A stretch of 64,000 bases of DNA. Source: Chlorobiota bacterium. Lineage in GTDB: Bacteria > Bacteroidota > Bacteroidia > Bacteroidales > F082. The stretch lies in the NCBI GenBank assembly GCA_013151215.1, contig JAADIS010000113.1, forward strand, positions 1 through 64,000, given 5' to 3'. How positions within the stretch are numbered: the first letter of the stretch is position 1; every line of letters begins with the position of its first letter. The notes below the pieces were generated by a model, which saw only the letters and a program-made list of their open reading frames with translations, made no database searches and was not told the DNA's origin. This document shows, piece after piece, positions 9,994 to 18,114 of the stretch. The translations under genes were made by a program, and so were the position numbers.

Positions 9994-10737
9994 TTATTTA
10001 TTAAAAAGGAAGCTCATATCGCTGCCCGAAACATATTCTACGGCTTCCTTGCCAAACTCGAACAGGCGAAGGTTGCGGCTACCCAGCAGCTTAATGGTTT
10101 TCCCCTCGACAAGCAACATGCTCGCCTCGCGCAAACCTACAACTTTCGTTCCACGATTAACCGCCAGGAACTCTTCTATTCTTTGCTGACGGGTCTCTCC
10201 TCCATGGCCTTCCGGATTTGCGTCGAGGTAATGAGGGTTTATTTGAAATGGTACAAGGCTCAGTGCGCCGAATGAGCCCGGCTCGTAAATGGGCATGTCA
10301 TTTGTTGTTTTTAATGTAGGGCATGCAACGTTTGCACCTGCGCTCCAACCCATAAAAGGCATTCCTGCCTCTACCCTTTCCTTAATAACTTCCATAATTC
10401 CCGTTTCGTGCATCTTTCCTACCAAATGGAAGGTATTTCCACCGCCAACAGCCACGGCTTCGGCACTCCTCATCAATTCGACAGGATTTTCTGACCGGTG
10501 CACCGACTTTAATTTAAAGCCCAGCTCCGCATACACGGCGGCAACCCTTTGCTCATAAACATTATAGCTTTCTTCCAAGCTTTCATCCGAGAGGTTTACC
10601 CCGGCATAAGGAACAAAAACCACCTCCTTTACCTTATGCTTGTTCAAAAAATCGGCGATAAATTGCTTTGGCCATTCCAGATACGGCTTTCCCGCCATGG
10701 TTGAATTGCTTATCAACAATAGTTTTTTCTTACTCAT
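9994..10737 (-). CDS. pepE: Peptidase E (alpha-aspartyl dipeptidase, S51)
   Basis: A cytoplasmic S51 peptidase that hydrolyses dipeptides with N-terminal aspartate. The chosen start (MSKKKLLLISNST) gives about 247 aa, close to family length; the frame is open 10 codons upstream. Family marks are VGGGNTFHLV and the nucleophile region FMGWSAGANVACPT with the catalytic Ser, then QINPHYLDANPEGHGGETR. The start overlaps the end of the upstream 876-aa gene by 8 nt, so the two are cotranscribed. Why a dipeptidase travels with a large exported protein is not clear. Confidence 0.92.
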   Translation of the reverse strand: MSKKKLLLISNSTMAGKPYLEWPKQFIADFLNKHKVKEVVFVPYAGVNLSDESLEESYNVYEQRVAAVYAELGFKLKSVHRSENPVELMRSAEAVAVGGGNTFHLVGKMHETGIMEVIKERVEAGMPFMGWSAGANVACPTLKTTNDMPIYEPGSFGALSLVPFQINPHYLDANPEGHGGETRQQRIEEFLAVNRGTKVVGLREASMLLVEGKTIKLLGSRNLRLFEFGKEAVEYVSGSDMSFLFNK

Positions 10738-13360
10738 ATACTTTTTTATATTTAAATTTGAAATCAAAATTAAGACTTTTTCTATTCACTTCCCTCGAAA
10801 AGTATTTATACCATTCTTGCCTTATCCCCTGATCGCTTATCATCTCATTTACCGAGTCGATATCGAAACCTTCCGATGATTTCATGGCCCTTGCCAGTTT
10901 TATTTGGATATCCTTGCTTTCAGAAGCCGTTTCCCCTTGCGAATTCAATATTTGCAAATATTCGAATGCCAGGAGGAATTGATCTTTTGCGATAAAATAT
11001 TCAATACTGCTAACTGTTAATGATTTCAATTTCTGCTGTTTAACAAACTTGCGAAGCGATGGCAGGCTAAAATTATACATCCCGATGTTCCTTGAAACAT
11101 ATTCGCTTCGCAAAAGCAGGTATTTATCGATCGCATCAAAATAATTACCGCTGAACAATTGGTTTTTCATAGATGAATATTCTTGATAAAAATCTAGCAG
11201 GTATCCGTATTTATCCACGAGGCTATCTGTTTTATAGGAATCTAGCTTACAATCGCTATTATCCTCCATCAAAACATAAGAAGATTTTATTCGTTCCACT
11301 GCAACATCAAACTGTCCGGACCTGATTTTCAGTACTATGTCGTTATTATATTCGTTAAGCCTGAACTCGGCATCGAGGCAATGCCGGCCCTGCATCTTGC
11401 CGATTAGCTCGCGCATGGCCCTTTTGATCACTGGATTGTCCTGTTGTAGATATTTTGCTTGTAGATCCTCGGCATCCTTGAGAAGCGCAGCTGCCCTGTC
11501 ACCGTGCTTTGCCCAGGTTTCGAGACGGGCTTCCTCCAAAATGCTTAATATTTTCGGTTCCGAGTAAGCCCTCAATAAGATATTTAGCCTTTCCACCTCA
11601 TAGGTTAATATTTCACTTTGGATATTTTTGGCTTTCAACAGATTATCAAAGGCTTGCTCATTATTCCCCTTGTCCAATAAAATTTCACCGTTTTGCAAAA
11701 ATTCAAGGAAAACGGAATAAGAAATTTCATCAAGCTCCTGTTTGTCGTAAATAATATCAGGGTTGCCGGCAATATATTTCTTGAGATCGAACAATTGAGA
11801 ATAGGAATCATCAAGATTTGAAGTTTTCATTTTTGAGCTAATATCCTCAATCTTAAGCCTGTAGATCCCATTACAGGCCAGCACCTTAAACCGATCAAGC
11901 TCATCATCCTTTTCAAGATTTTTTTCATCAGATATGTCCATTGCATTTTTTATCAGCAAATCGGCCTCGTAAAAAGATTTCTGCCCGAGCAAAACTTTTA
12001 TCCTGCGTTTTTGCGCTTCCACATAAATAGAGAACGGGCTTACAGCTATCCCGGTCTCAACAAACATATCTTTGTTCTTGCGATAAACCTCCTCTGCCTC
12101 CCGGTAATAGTTCTGCGCAAATTTCAACTTTCCGCTCTGAAGGGCTTTGTCCGATACCTTGAGAAACGATTCTATCATGCCGTTCAGAGTGGAATAGGCG
12201 GTCTTGGTATATAATTCAGATTCCTGCAGATCGAATCGGGTTTGAAGGAGCTTGGCATTCTTCAATAGTGCCAAAGCCATTATGTTCCTGGACTTGAGAA
12301 AATATATGTTCGCAAGCTCGACAAAACCCTTATAAAGCAATTGGGGCACGATAATGTTTTCGCCATAGGCGTAAGCATCATAATAGTCTGATATAAAGTT
12401 TATTATCCTCAGGTCAGACATATTGTCCAAAACAATCATCTGCCTGTAGGCAGAAACCATATATGGTTGCAACTTAAGCGACTCTTGGTAATAGTTTTCC
12501 GAAACACCTATTAGCTTTTTGACATATAATGATTTATCTTCTAGAAAACCTCTTTTCAATTCCCTTTCCAATGTTTGCCGCGACAAAGTGCTCCAACGTT
12601 TTTCCAGTCTTTTGAAAGCAGAATATTTCTGTTTGAAACCTTCAGGGTCCAGTTTTGAGAGATGTAAATTGTCCTCAAAGTCCAGCTTGCCCAATATCAC
12701 GCCCAATCTCGAAGCTTCCTGCCAACTAATGAAAACCCCTGAAGCGCCCTGCTTGGAAGCCCTGCCCTGCTTAACGAATTTTTCATTTAATGTGCCCAGA
12801 ATCCGGGAATAACCATAATAATCGTTGACCAACTTGACAAGATCGTTGAATTTATGATAATCGTTTTGCGAATATTCCACCCCGGCAATTTCGGCATCTA
12901 CCACAAGGCCTGCATCGGAAAAGATACGTTGTTTGGTTTTCAAGATCGTCAGCAAACCATTATTTCCCATAGATATTTTCCCGGAATAGATTATTTTCCC
13001 GGCTTTTATAAGTTCAAGCTTGACTGCATAAGCCGATGCTTGCAAAAGACTGTCAACACTAAACCCGCGATATTCATTATCCCCTTTAATCGATATTATC
13101 AACGGCCTGGCCTCAATTTGGACTTTACCGCTGCCAAGCAGTTTGATGCTTGTATTTATCTCATACTCAACTGATACTTCAGTCCTGGAGAGATCCTTGT
13201 TATTTCCCAGAGCTAATAGTGAGAGGATTTTCCTGCCTGGGGAGTCCTCCGGCAAGCCGGATTTGTTCAAGACAAATACCTGGGCTTGATCTTGTTGGGC
13301 AGCGGCCGTGCCCCACAGAAAAAACAAAACAACAAATAATTTGCGATAAATAAACCTCAC
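10730..13360 (-). CDS. Large exported helical-repeat protein, unrecognised
   Basis: The 876-aa protein has a signal peptide (about 1-21, ending AAAQQ). Residues 25-165 look beta-rich (for example EYEINTSIKLLGSGKVQIEA). The remainder is almost entirely alpha-helical with recurring motifs such as NYYREAEEVYRKNKD and FDNLLKAKNI, typical of degenerate TPR/SEL-like solenoids. No catalytic motif, lipobox or membrane segment was seen. A periplasmic scaffold is plausible. It heads an operon with pepE and a DUF4251 gene. I do not recognise the family. Confidence 0.85.
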   Translation of the reverse strand: MRFIYRKLFVVLFFLWGTAAAQQDQAQVFVLNKSGLPEDSPGRKILSLLALGNNKDLSRTEVSVEYEINTSIKLLGSGKVQIEARPLIISIKGDNEYRGFSVDSLLQASAYAVKLELIKAGKIIYSGKISMGNNGLLTILKTKQRIFSDAGLVVDAEIAGVEYSQNDYHKFNDLVKLVNDYYGYSRILGTLNEKFVKQGRASKQGASGVFISWQEASRLGVILGKLDFEDNLHLSKLDPEGFKQKYSAFKRLEKRWSTLSRQTLERELKRGFLEDKSLYVKKLIGVSENYYQESLKLQPYMVSAYRQMIVLDNMSDLRIINFISDYYDAYAYGENIIVPQLLYKGFVELANIYFLKSRNIMALALLKNAKLLQTRFDLQESELYTKTAYSTLNGMIESFLKVSDKALQSGKLKFAQNYYREAEEVYRKNKDMFVETGIAVSPFSIYVEAQKRRIKVLLGQKSFYEADLLIKNAMDISDEKNLEKDDELDRFKVLACNGIYRLKIEDISSKMKTSNLDDSYSQLFDLKKYIAGNPDIIYDKQELDEISYSVFLEFLQNGEILLDKGNNEQAFDNLLKAKNIQSEILTYEVERLNILLRAYSEPKILSILEEARLETWAKHGDRAAALLKDAEDLQAKYLQQDNPVIKRAMRELIGKMQGRHCLDAEFRLNEYNNDIVLKIRSGQFDVAVERIKSSYVLMEDNSDCKLDSYKTDSLVDKYGYLLDFYQEYSSMKNQLFSGNYFDAIDKYLLLRSEYVSRNIGMYNFSLPSLRKFVKQQKLKSLTVSSIEYFIAKDQFLLAFEYLQILNSQGETASESKDIQIKLARAMKSSEGFDIDSVNEMISDQGIRQEWYKYFSREVNRKSLNFDFKFKYKKVYE

Positions 13361-13448
13361 ATCAAATAATTGAATGGCAAATTTATCAAATTTGAGCTTT
13401 GAACGTAAACTTTCCGTATGTTGCCTGCTTTAATATTAGATATGAAAG

Positions 13449-13532
13449 TACCCAAGATAAGACTCGAACTTACACGACCTTGCGGTCACTGGTCCCTGAA
13501 ACCAGCGCGTCTACCAATTTCGCCACTTGGGC
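13449..13532 (-). tRNA. tRNA-Leu (anticodon CAG)
   Basis: An 84-nt class II tRNA on the minus strand. The acceptor is GCCCAAG paired with CTTGGGT. The anticodon arm CTGGT-TTCAGGG-ACCAG gives anticodon CAG. A variable arm typical of leucine tRNAs and the T-loop TTCGAGT are present. CCA is not encoded. It lies 16 nt from the second tRNA-Leu, which is upstream in the same transcript. Confidence 0.95.
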
Positions 13533-13548
13533 ATTTCAATCTATTTTG

Positions 13549-13632
13549 TGCCCAGAACAAGAATCGAACTTGCACTCCCTAACGGGAACATGGCCCTCAA
13601 CCATGCGCGTCTACCATTTCCGCCATCTGGGC
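13549..13632 (-). tRNA. tRNA-Leu (anticodon GAG)
   Basis: An 84-nt class II tRNA on the minus strand. The acceptor is GCCCAGA paired with TCTGGGC, discriminator A. The anticodon arm CATGG-TTGAGGG-CCATG gives anticodon GAG. The variable arm and T-loop TTCGATT are present. CCA is not encoded. Confidence 0.95.
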
Positions 13633-13806
13633 TTTTGCCTTTACAAGGATTATTCCCCTGTAAAAGCGGCTGCAAAAATAACACATATTTCCAATTTGCA
13701 AATAAAAATTATAATTAAAATCCCAATGCTGCTCTATTTAATAAAAAACAGCATTGTTTATCGTCATTTGCAATAAATTTTTAATTTTACGTGAAAAAAC
13801 AAAAAT

Positions 13807-15360
13807 ATGTTCTCTGAAAAAGACATTGCCCAAATAAGACAAAAGGGACTTGATATTAAAGATGTTGAACATCAGATAGGAAACTTCAAAAAGGGTTTCC
13901 CTTTCATAAAACTTGTTGCTGCTGCAACTCCCGGGAATGGCATAGAGTGTTTTGATGATGCCGGGATAGACGAATTAGTCAAGTTTTTCGATGATAATTA
14001 TCCTGATTACGAATTGTTGAAGTTCGTTCCCGCGTCAGGTGCCGCAAGCCGTATGTTCAAGCATCTTTTTGAGTTTATGATTACTTTCGGGGGTAGCCGG
14101 GAGGAAATTGCCACCATGGAAAGCGACAAAAGCTTCAACTCGGTCTCTAATTTTTTCGCAAGCATCAAAAACTTTGCCTTTTATCAAGACCTTAAAAATA
14201 TCATCTCCGCAAACGGATTATCGCTTGACGGTTTATTGGACAAGAAAGATTATAAAACGATATTGGAGTATTTCCTTACCGACAAAGGTTTAAATTATGC
14301 CGCAATGCCAAAAGGGCTTTTGCAATTCCATTCTTACGACGAGGGCCCTCGCTTATCGGTGGAGGAGCACCTTGTCGAAGCAGCGGTTTACTCGACAAAT
14401 TCAGAAAAGGTATCGAAACTGCATTTAACGGTTTCCCCTGCTCACGAAAGCAGGTTTAAAGATGCAATAGGCGAAAAATCAAGTATTTATGAGCAGAAAT
14501 ATGGTGTAAGCTATGATATCGGGTTCTCGCGTCAAATGCCTGAGACCGACATTGTCGCCGTTGACATGAACAACCAGCCCTTCCGTACTGAGGACGGCAC
14601 GCTCTTGTTCAGGCCCGGCGGACATGGCGCCCTTATAGAGAACATGAACCGGCTTGATGCCGAAATCGTATTCGTGAAAAATATCGACAATATCGTTCCT
14701 GACCGTCTGCGAGGCACAACTTACAGATATAAAAAAGCAATCGGCGGCCTCTTGCTCAAGCTTCAGGAAAAGAGCTTTGAATACCTTGACATGCTGGAAG
14801 ACGCCAACCTCGACGACGACCTGATTGAAGAAATAAGGGAATTTGCCCAGGATGAACTTTTTATAAACATCCCTGATGCCTATCTTGGCTTTGACAAAAT
14901 GGAGCGCATCGACTTTCTCTTTAATAAGCTTAACCGTCCTATGCGCATTTGCGGAATGGTAAAAAACGAGGGGGAGCCGGGCGGAGGCCCGTTCTGGGTA
15001 GAGAACCAGCAGGGTGTGCGATCCTTGCAAATAGTTGAATCGTCGCAAATGGACTTGAACGATGAAGGACAAAACCATATCGTTGCCAACGCCACCCACT
15101 TCAACCCCGTTGACCTGGTTTGCAGCATGAACGACTTCAAAGGCGATAAATTCGACCTGAAAAGATATGTTGACCCCGAAACCGGTTTTATCTCCATAAA
15201 ATCGTTGGGGGGCAAGGATTTAAAGGCACAGGAACTGCCAGGTCTTTGGAACGGGGCCATGGCTGACTGGATCACGGTTTTCGTGGAAACGCCGATCATC
15301 ACCTTCAATCCGGTTAAAACCGTAAATGATTTGTTAAGGCCCCAGCACCAGGCTAAATAG
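13807..15360 (+). CDS. DUF4301 family protein
   Basis: A 517-aa cytoplasmic protein with no signal peptide or membrane segment. It matches the DUF4301 family of Bacteroidota. Landmarks are FVPASGAASRMFK near residue 80, which resembles a nucleotide-binding glycine loop of sugar-phosphate nucleotidyltransferases, then DGTLLFRPGGHGALIENM (about 265-283) and GEPGGGPFWV (about 395). The pattern suggests a nucleotidyltransferase-like fold, but the activity is not established. It is followed 48 nt later by an outer-membrane barrel gene with no obvious functional link. Confidence 0.85.
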   Translation: MFSEKDIAQIRQKGLDIKDVEHQIGNFKKGFPFIKLVAAATPGNGIECFDDAGIDELVKFFDDNYPDYELLKFVPASGAASRMFKHLFEFMITFGGSREEIATMESDKSFNSVSNFFASIKNFAFYQDLKNIISANGLSLDGLLDKKDYKTILEYFLTDKGLNYAAMPKGLLQFHSYDEGPRLSVEEHLVEAAVYSTNSEKVSKLHLTVSPAHESRFKDAIGEKSSIYEQKYGVSYDIGFSRQMPETDIVAVDMNNQPFRTEDGTLLFRPGGHGALIENMNRLDAEIVFVKNIDNIVPDRLRGTTYRYKKAIGGLLLKLQEKSFEYLDMLEDANLDDDLIEEIREFAQDELFINIPDAYLGFDKMERIDFLFNKLNRPMRICGMVKNEGEPGGGPFWVENQQGVRSLQIVESSQMDLNDEGQNHIVANATHFNPVDLVCSMNDFKGDKFDLKRYVDPETGFISIKSLGGKDLKAQELPGLWNGAMADWITVFVETPIITFNPVKTVNDLLRPQHQAK

Positions 15361-15408
15361 AAGCTGTAATTTGCATGGGTTACTTTATTAATTATATAAC
15401 TTAAAGAA

Positions 15409-16077
15409 ATGACAATGAAGAAGATTATTATCGCGGCAATGCTGATTTCCACATTGCCGATTTTCGGGCAAAATCATTTTGTTGGTGTAATAAGTGGAAT
15501 AAATGGCACATCCGTTAATTCCGATTACACTTTTAACAACAGCACTAAGAGGTTTGGTTTCAAGGGCGGGCTGACATATCAATATCTGATTAATGACAAG
15601 TTCAGTCTTGATATCGAGCTGCTTTATGAACAAAGAGGGTTCAAGAACGATATAAGTTTTATCAATCCATCAGGTGACCCCATCGGCCCGAAGGAAAATA
15701 GTGAATTCTATTACGATTACCTATCGTTTCCTATAAAGGCCGGATATTCCATCGGTAATACTTTTTCAGGTTTTGTTAACCTTGGCATCGTCCCGGCATA
15801 CATCGTGAAGGCAGAAATAGCAGTCCCGACTTTCGGGGGCAGCGAAACCTTTGATAATATTGACAGGGCCACATCATTCGATTTCGGGGGGCTGATTGAA
15901 GCTGGCGCTGCTTATGCCATTATGGACAGGCTCATTATAACTGCTTCATTTGCTTATCAGCACAGCATTACAACTTTTTCAAACCCGGATTATTTTTCCG
16001 ACAGCAATATGAGGCATTACGGCATGTCCTTGTCGGTTGGGATAAAATATGCATTGAAAAAAAAGGGGGATCTATAA
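15409..16077 (+). CDS. Outer-membrane beta-barrel protein (PorT/OMP_b-brl type)
   Basis: The 222-aa protein has a signal peptide (about 1-21, ending IFGQ). A small eight-strand-like barrel follows, with FGFKGGLTYQYLI, KFSLDIELLYEQRGF, FPIKAGYSIG and a last strand SLSVGIKYALKK. This fits the small Bacteroidota barrel family often annotated porin family. A structural or unknown role is all that can be said. Start codons at 15409 and 15415 are both possible. Confidence 0.8.
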   Translation: MTMKKIIIAAMLISTLPIFGQNHFVGVISGINGTSVNSDYTFNNSTKRFGFKGGLTYQYLINDKFSLDIELLYEQRGFKNDISFINPSGDPIGPKENSEFYYDYLSFPIKAGYSIGNTFSGFVNLGIVPAYIVKAEIAVPTFGGSETFDNIDRATSFDFGGLIEAGAAYAIMDRLIITASFAYQHSITTFSNPDYFSDSNMRHYGMSLSVGIKYALKKKGDL

Positions 16078-16204
16078 AAATTGATTTCGCTCAAAAATCA
16101 ACTTATTGAACAAACCAAGTTGAAACCAAGCCGCGTTTTAAACATCATCTTGTTTCTTTGCTCCCGCTGCTTTTACTGTCCCTGCCGTGAAACCTCTTGA
16201 TTCT

Positions 16205-16226
16205 TTAAGCAATTGTTAAGCAATTG
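16205..16226. repeat. Perfect tandem 11-bp direct repeat upstream of lipoprotein/TonB pair
   Basis: TTAAGCAATTG occurs twice, back to back, about 100 nt upstream of the beta-helix lipoprotein start. An 11-bp period equals one helical turn, as in sites bound by tandem OmpR/PhoB-type regulators. This is a candidate operator only. Confidence 0.4.
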
Positions 16227-16326
16227 TAACTAAAAGCCCGATTTATTAACCTTTTGTTATCGTTAACCTAACATCATTGTAGTTTATGAATATGATTTTT
16301 GCCTCGTAATTAATTTTAAAACTAAA

Positions 16327-18027
16327 ATGATGTTTAAAATGAAACAATTTACTTTATTGGCTGTTGCGACAGTTATTTTCCTGATGGGTCTTAACTCATG
16401 TAAAACAAAAGACGGACCCAGCCCGGAAACAAAACAACCTTCGATGAGTTCAATTCAGATTAGCGGGGAGCTAAAGCATTTTGTAGTAGTTATAGGCTTT
16501 AGCGAGGGTGTTTATAAGAACTCCGACAAAACCGGCGACCTCGACGAGAACAGTTTCGATATTAGCCTCAACGGAGGAAGTACGATTTCCTCTTATCTGG
16601 TAACCCATTCAGCAGGACAATTGAACGCATCTATCATCCTTGAGCTGAACGATTACACTACGGGCCAGGAAGTACTTTCAGTAAAACCTAAAACAGCCAA
16701 CAGTATCTACAATGCCGATGGCAAGGCAATGGCTGCCACCGAGGAAAAAACTGCAAGCCTCGACGGAACCGTGCACGAAACAATAACCGTAAAGGATGAC
16801 GGCAACGGGACCGGTACCACAACTTGGACCGCAAACAACCTTTATGTTCTTGACGGACTTGTATTTATCAACGACGGCCAGACACTTACCATTGAAGCAG
16901 GAACAATAATAAAAGGAAAAGCAGGCCAGGGCGCCAACGCATCTGCCCTGATAGTTAGCCGTGGCGGAAAAATAATGGCCGAGGGAACGGCTGAAAAACC
17001 GATTATTTTCACTGCGGAAGCCGATGACCTGAACGGGTCCGTACAGGATTTGACCGACGGACTTTGGGGAGGGGTGATAATTCTCGGAAAAGCACGCACA
17101 AATGCCATTCCTCAAGAACAGCAAATAGAAGGAATCCCCCAAACCGAGCCGCGCGGAGTTTACGGAGGCACCAACGACGCCGATAACTCAGGTGTACTTA
17201 AATATATCTCGATCCGCCATGGCGGCACCGACATAGGCGAAGGAAACGAAATAAACGGCCTTACCTTGGGAGCCGTCGGAAGCTCTACAGAAATTGAGTT
17301 TATCGAAGTTTTCGCTAATAAGGATGACGGAATAGAATTTTTTGGCGGTATGCCGAGGTTAAAAAATATAGTAGTTGCCTTTTGCGGCGATGACTCATTC
17401 GACTACGACCAGGGATATAGAGGCTACGGACAGTTCTGGCTTGGCGTTCAAGGTTATGAAAGAGGCGATCGCTTAGGCGAGCACGATGGCGGCACCGACC
17501 CCGAAACAGGTGAGCCCTACGCAATTCCAACTATTTACAACGCAACTTATGTAGGCCGTGGCGATGGAGCTGCAAAAAGAACCCTTACTTTCCGCGATAA
17601 CGCAGGAGGAAACTATGCCAACTCCATTTTCTACAACCAGGAAAAAGGCATCGACATAGAACTATTGGTGGATGAGAGCTCATACACGCGATTTGAAGCA
17701 GGCCAGCTTACAATCAAGAACAATATATTCTTCAATATCGGCGATCCCATTATCAAGGTATCGACCGGCAGCGGAGTAACTGATGCGGACAAGGAAGCCG
17801 CCAACCTGGTTCTTATGGCATATTTCAACAATTCAGGGAACGAGTTCAGCGATCCCGGTTTCACTATCAACGGAAATACATTTAATGTGATCCCTACCAA
17901 TGATGTTTCACAGAACCTTACTGCAACTACCGATAGCTGGTTCACCACTGTCAACTACAAAGGAGCGATAGATCCCGCGAACGACTGGACGGCGGGATGG
18001 ACTCTCTACTCCAAATATATGAACTAA
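16327..18027 (+). CDS. Exported lipoprotein with right-handed beta-helix
   Basis: The 566-aa protein has a lipoprotein signal (LMGLNSCKTK; lipidated Cys near residue 26). An Ig-like N-terminal region (about 40-140) is followed by a parallel beta-helix (about 170-480) rich in G/N/D turns. Recognisable pieces are DGQTLTIEAGTIIKG, GGKIMAEGTAEKPIIFTA and IEFFGGMPRLKNIVVAF. No polysaccharide-lyase catalytic motif was recognised. It is followed by a TonB receptor gene 87 nt downstream on the same strand, and this lipoprotein/receptor pairing suggests a surface partner of that receptor. The substrate is unknown. It could also be a surface adhesin. Confidence 0.8.
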   Translation: MMFKMKQFTLLAVATVIFLMGLNSCKTKDGPSPETKQPSMSSIQISGELKHFVVVIGFSEGVYKNSDKTGDLDENSFDISLNGGSTISSYLVTHSAGQLNASIILELNDYTTGQEVLSVKPKTANSIYNADGKAMAATEEKTASLDGTVHETITVKDDGNGTGTTTWTANNLYVLDGLVFINDGQTLTIEAGTIIKGKAGQGANASALIVSRGGKIMAEGTAEKPIIFTAEADDLNGSVQDLTDGLWGGVIILGKARTNAIPQEQQIEGIPQTEPRGVYGGTNDADNSGVLKYISIRHGGTDIGEGNEINGLTLGAVGSSTEIEFIEVFANKDDGIEFFGGMPRLKNIVVAFCGDDSFDYDQGYRGYGQFWLGVQGYERGDRLGEHDGGTDPETGEPYAIPTIYNATYVGRGDGAAKRTLTFRDNAGGNYANSIFYNQEKGIDIELLVDESSYTRFEAGQLTIKNNIFFNIGDPIIKVSTGSGVTDADKEAANLVLMAYFNNSGNEFSDPGFTINGNTFNVIPTNDVSQNLTATTDSWFTTVNYKGAIDPANDWTAGWTLYSKYMN

Positions 18028-18114
18028 TACGAATATCCGGTTTTATTGGAGGCGGCTACTATGGCCGACCTCCAATAAAGCCGTTATTGATTAAAGGAAT
18101 AAAACATATTGAAT

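Noticed and set aside
14479-15099. 206-aa minus-strand open frame inside DUF4301
   Set aside because: Shadow of the plus-strand gene; it lacks a start context and motif, and the plus frame has family signatures.
16078-16110. Weak hairpin TTGATTT/AAATCAA after the barrel gene as a terminator
   Set aside because: Short AT stem with no T tract; not convincing.
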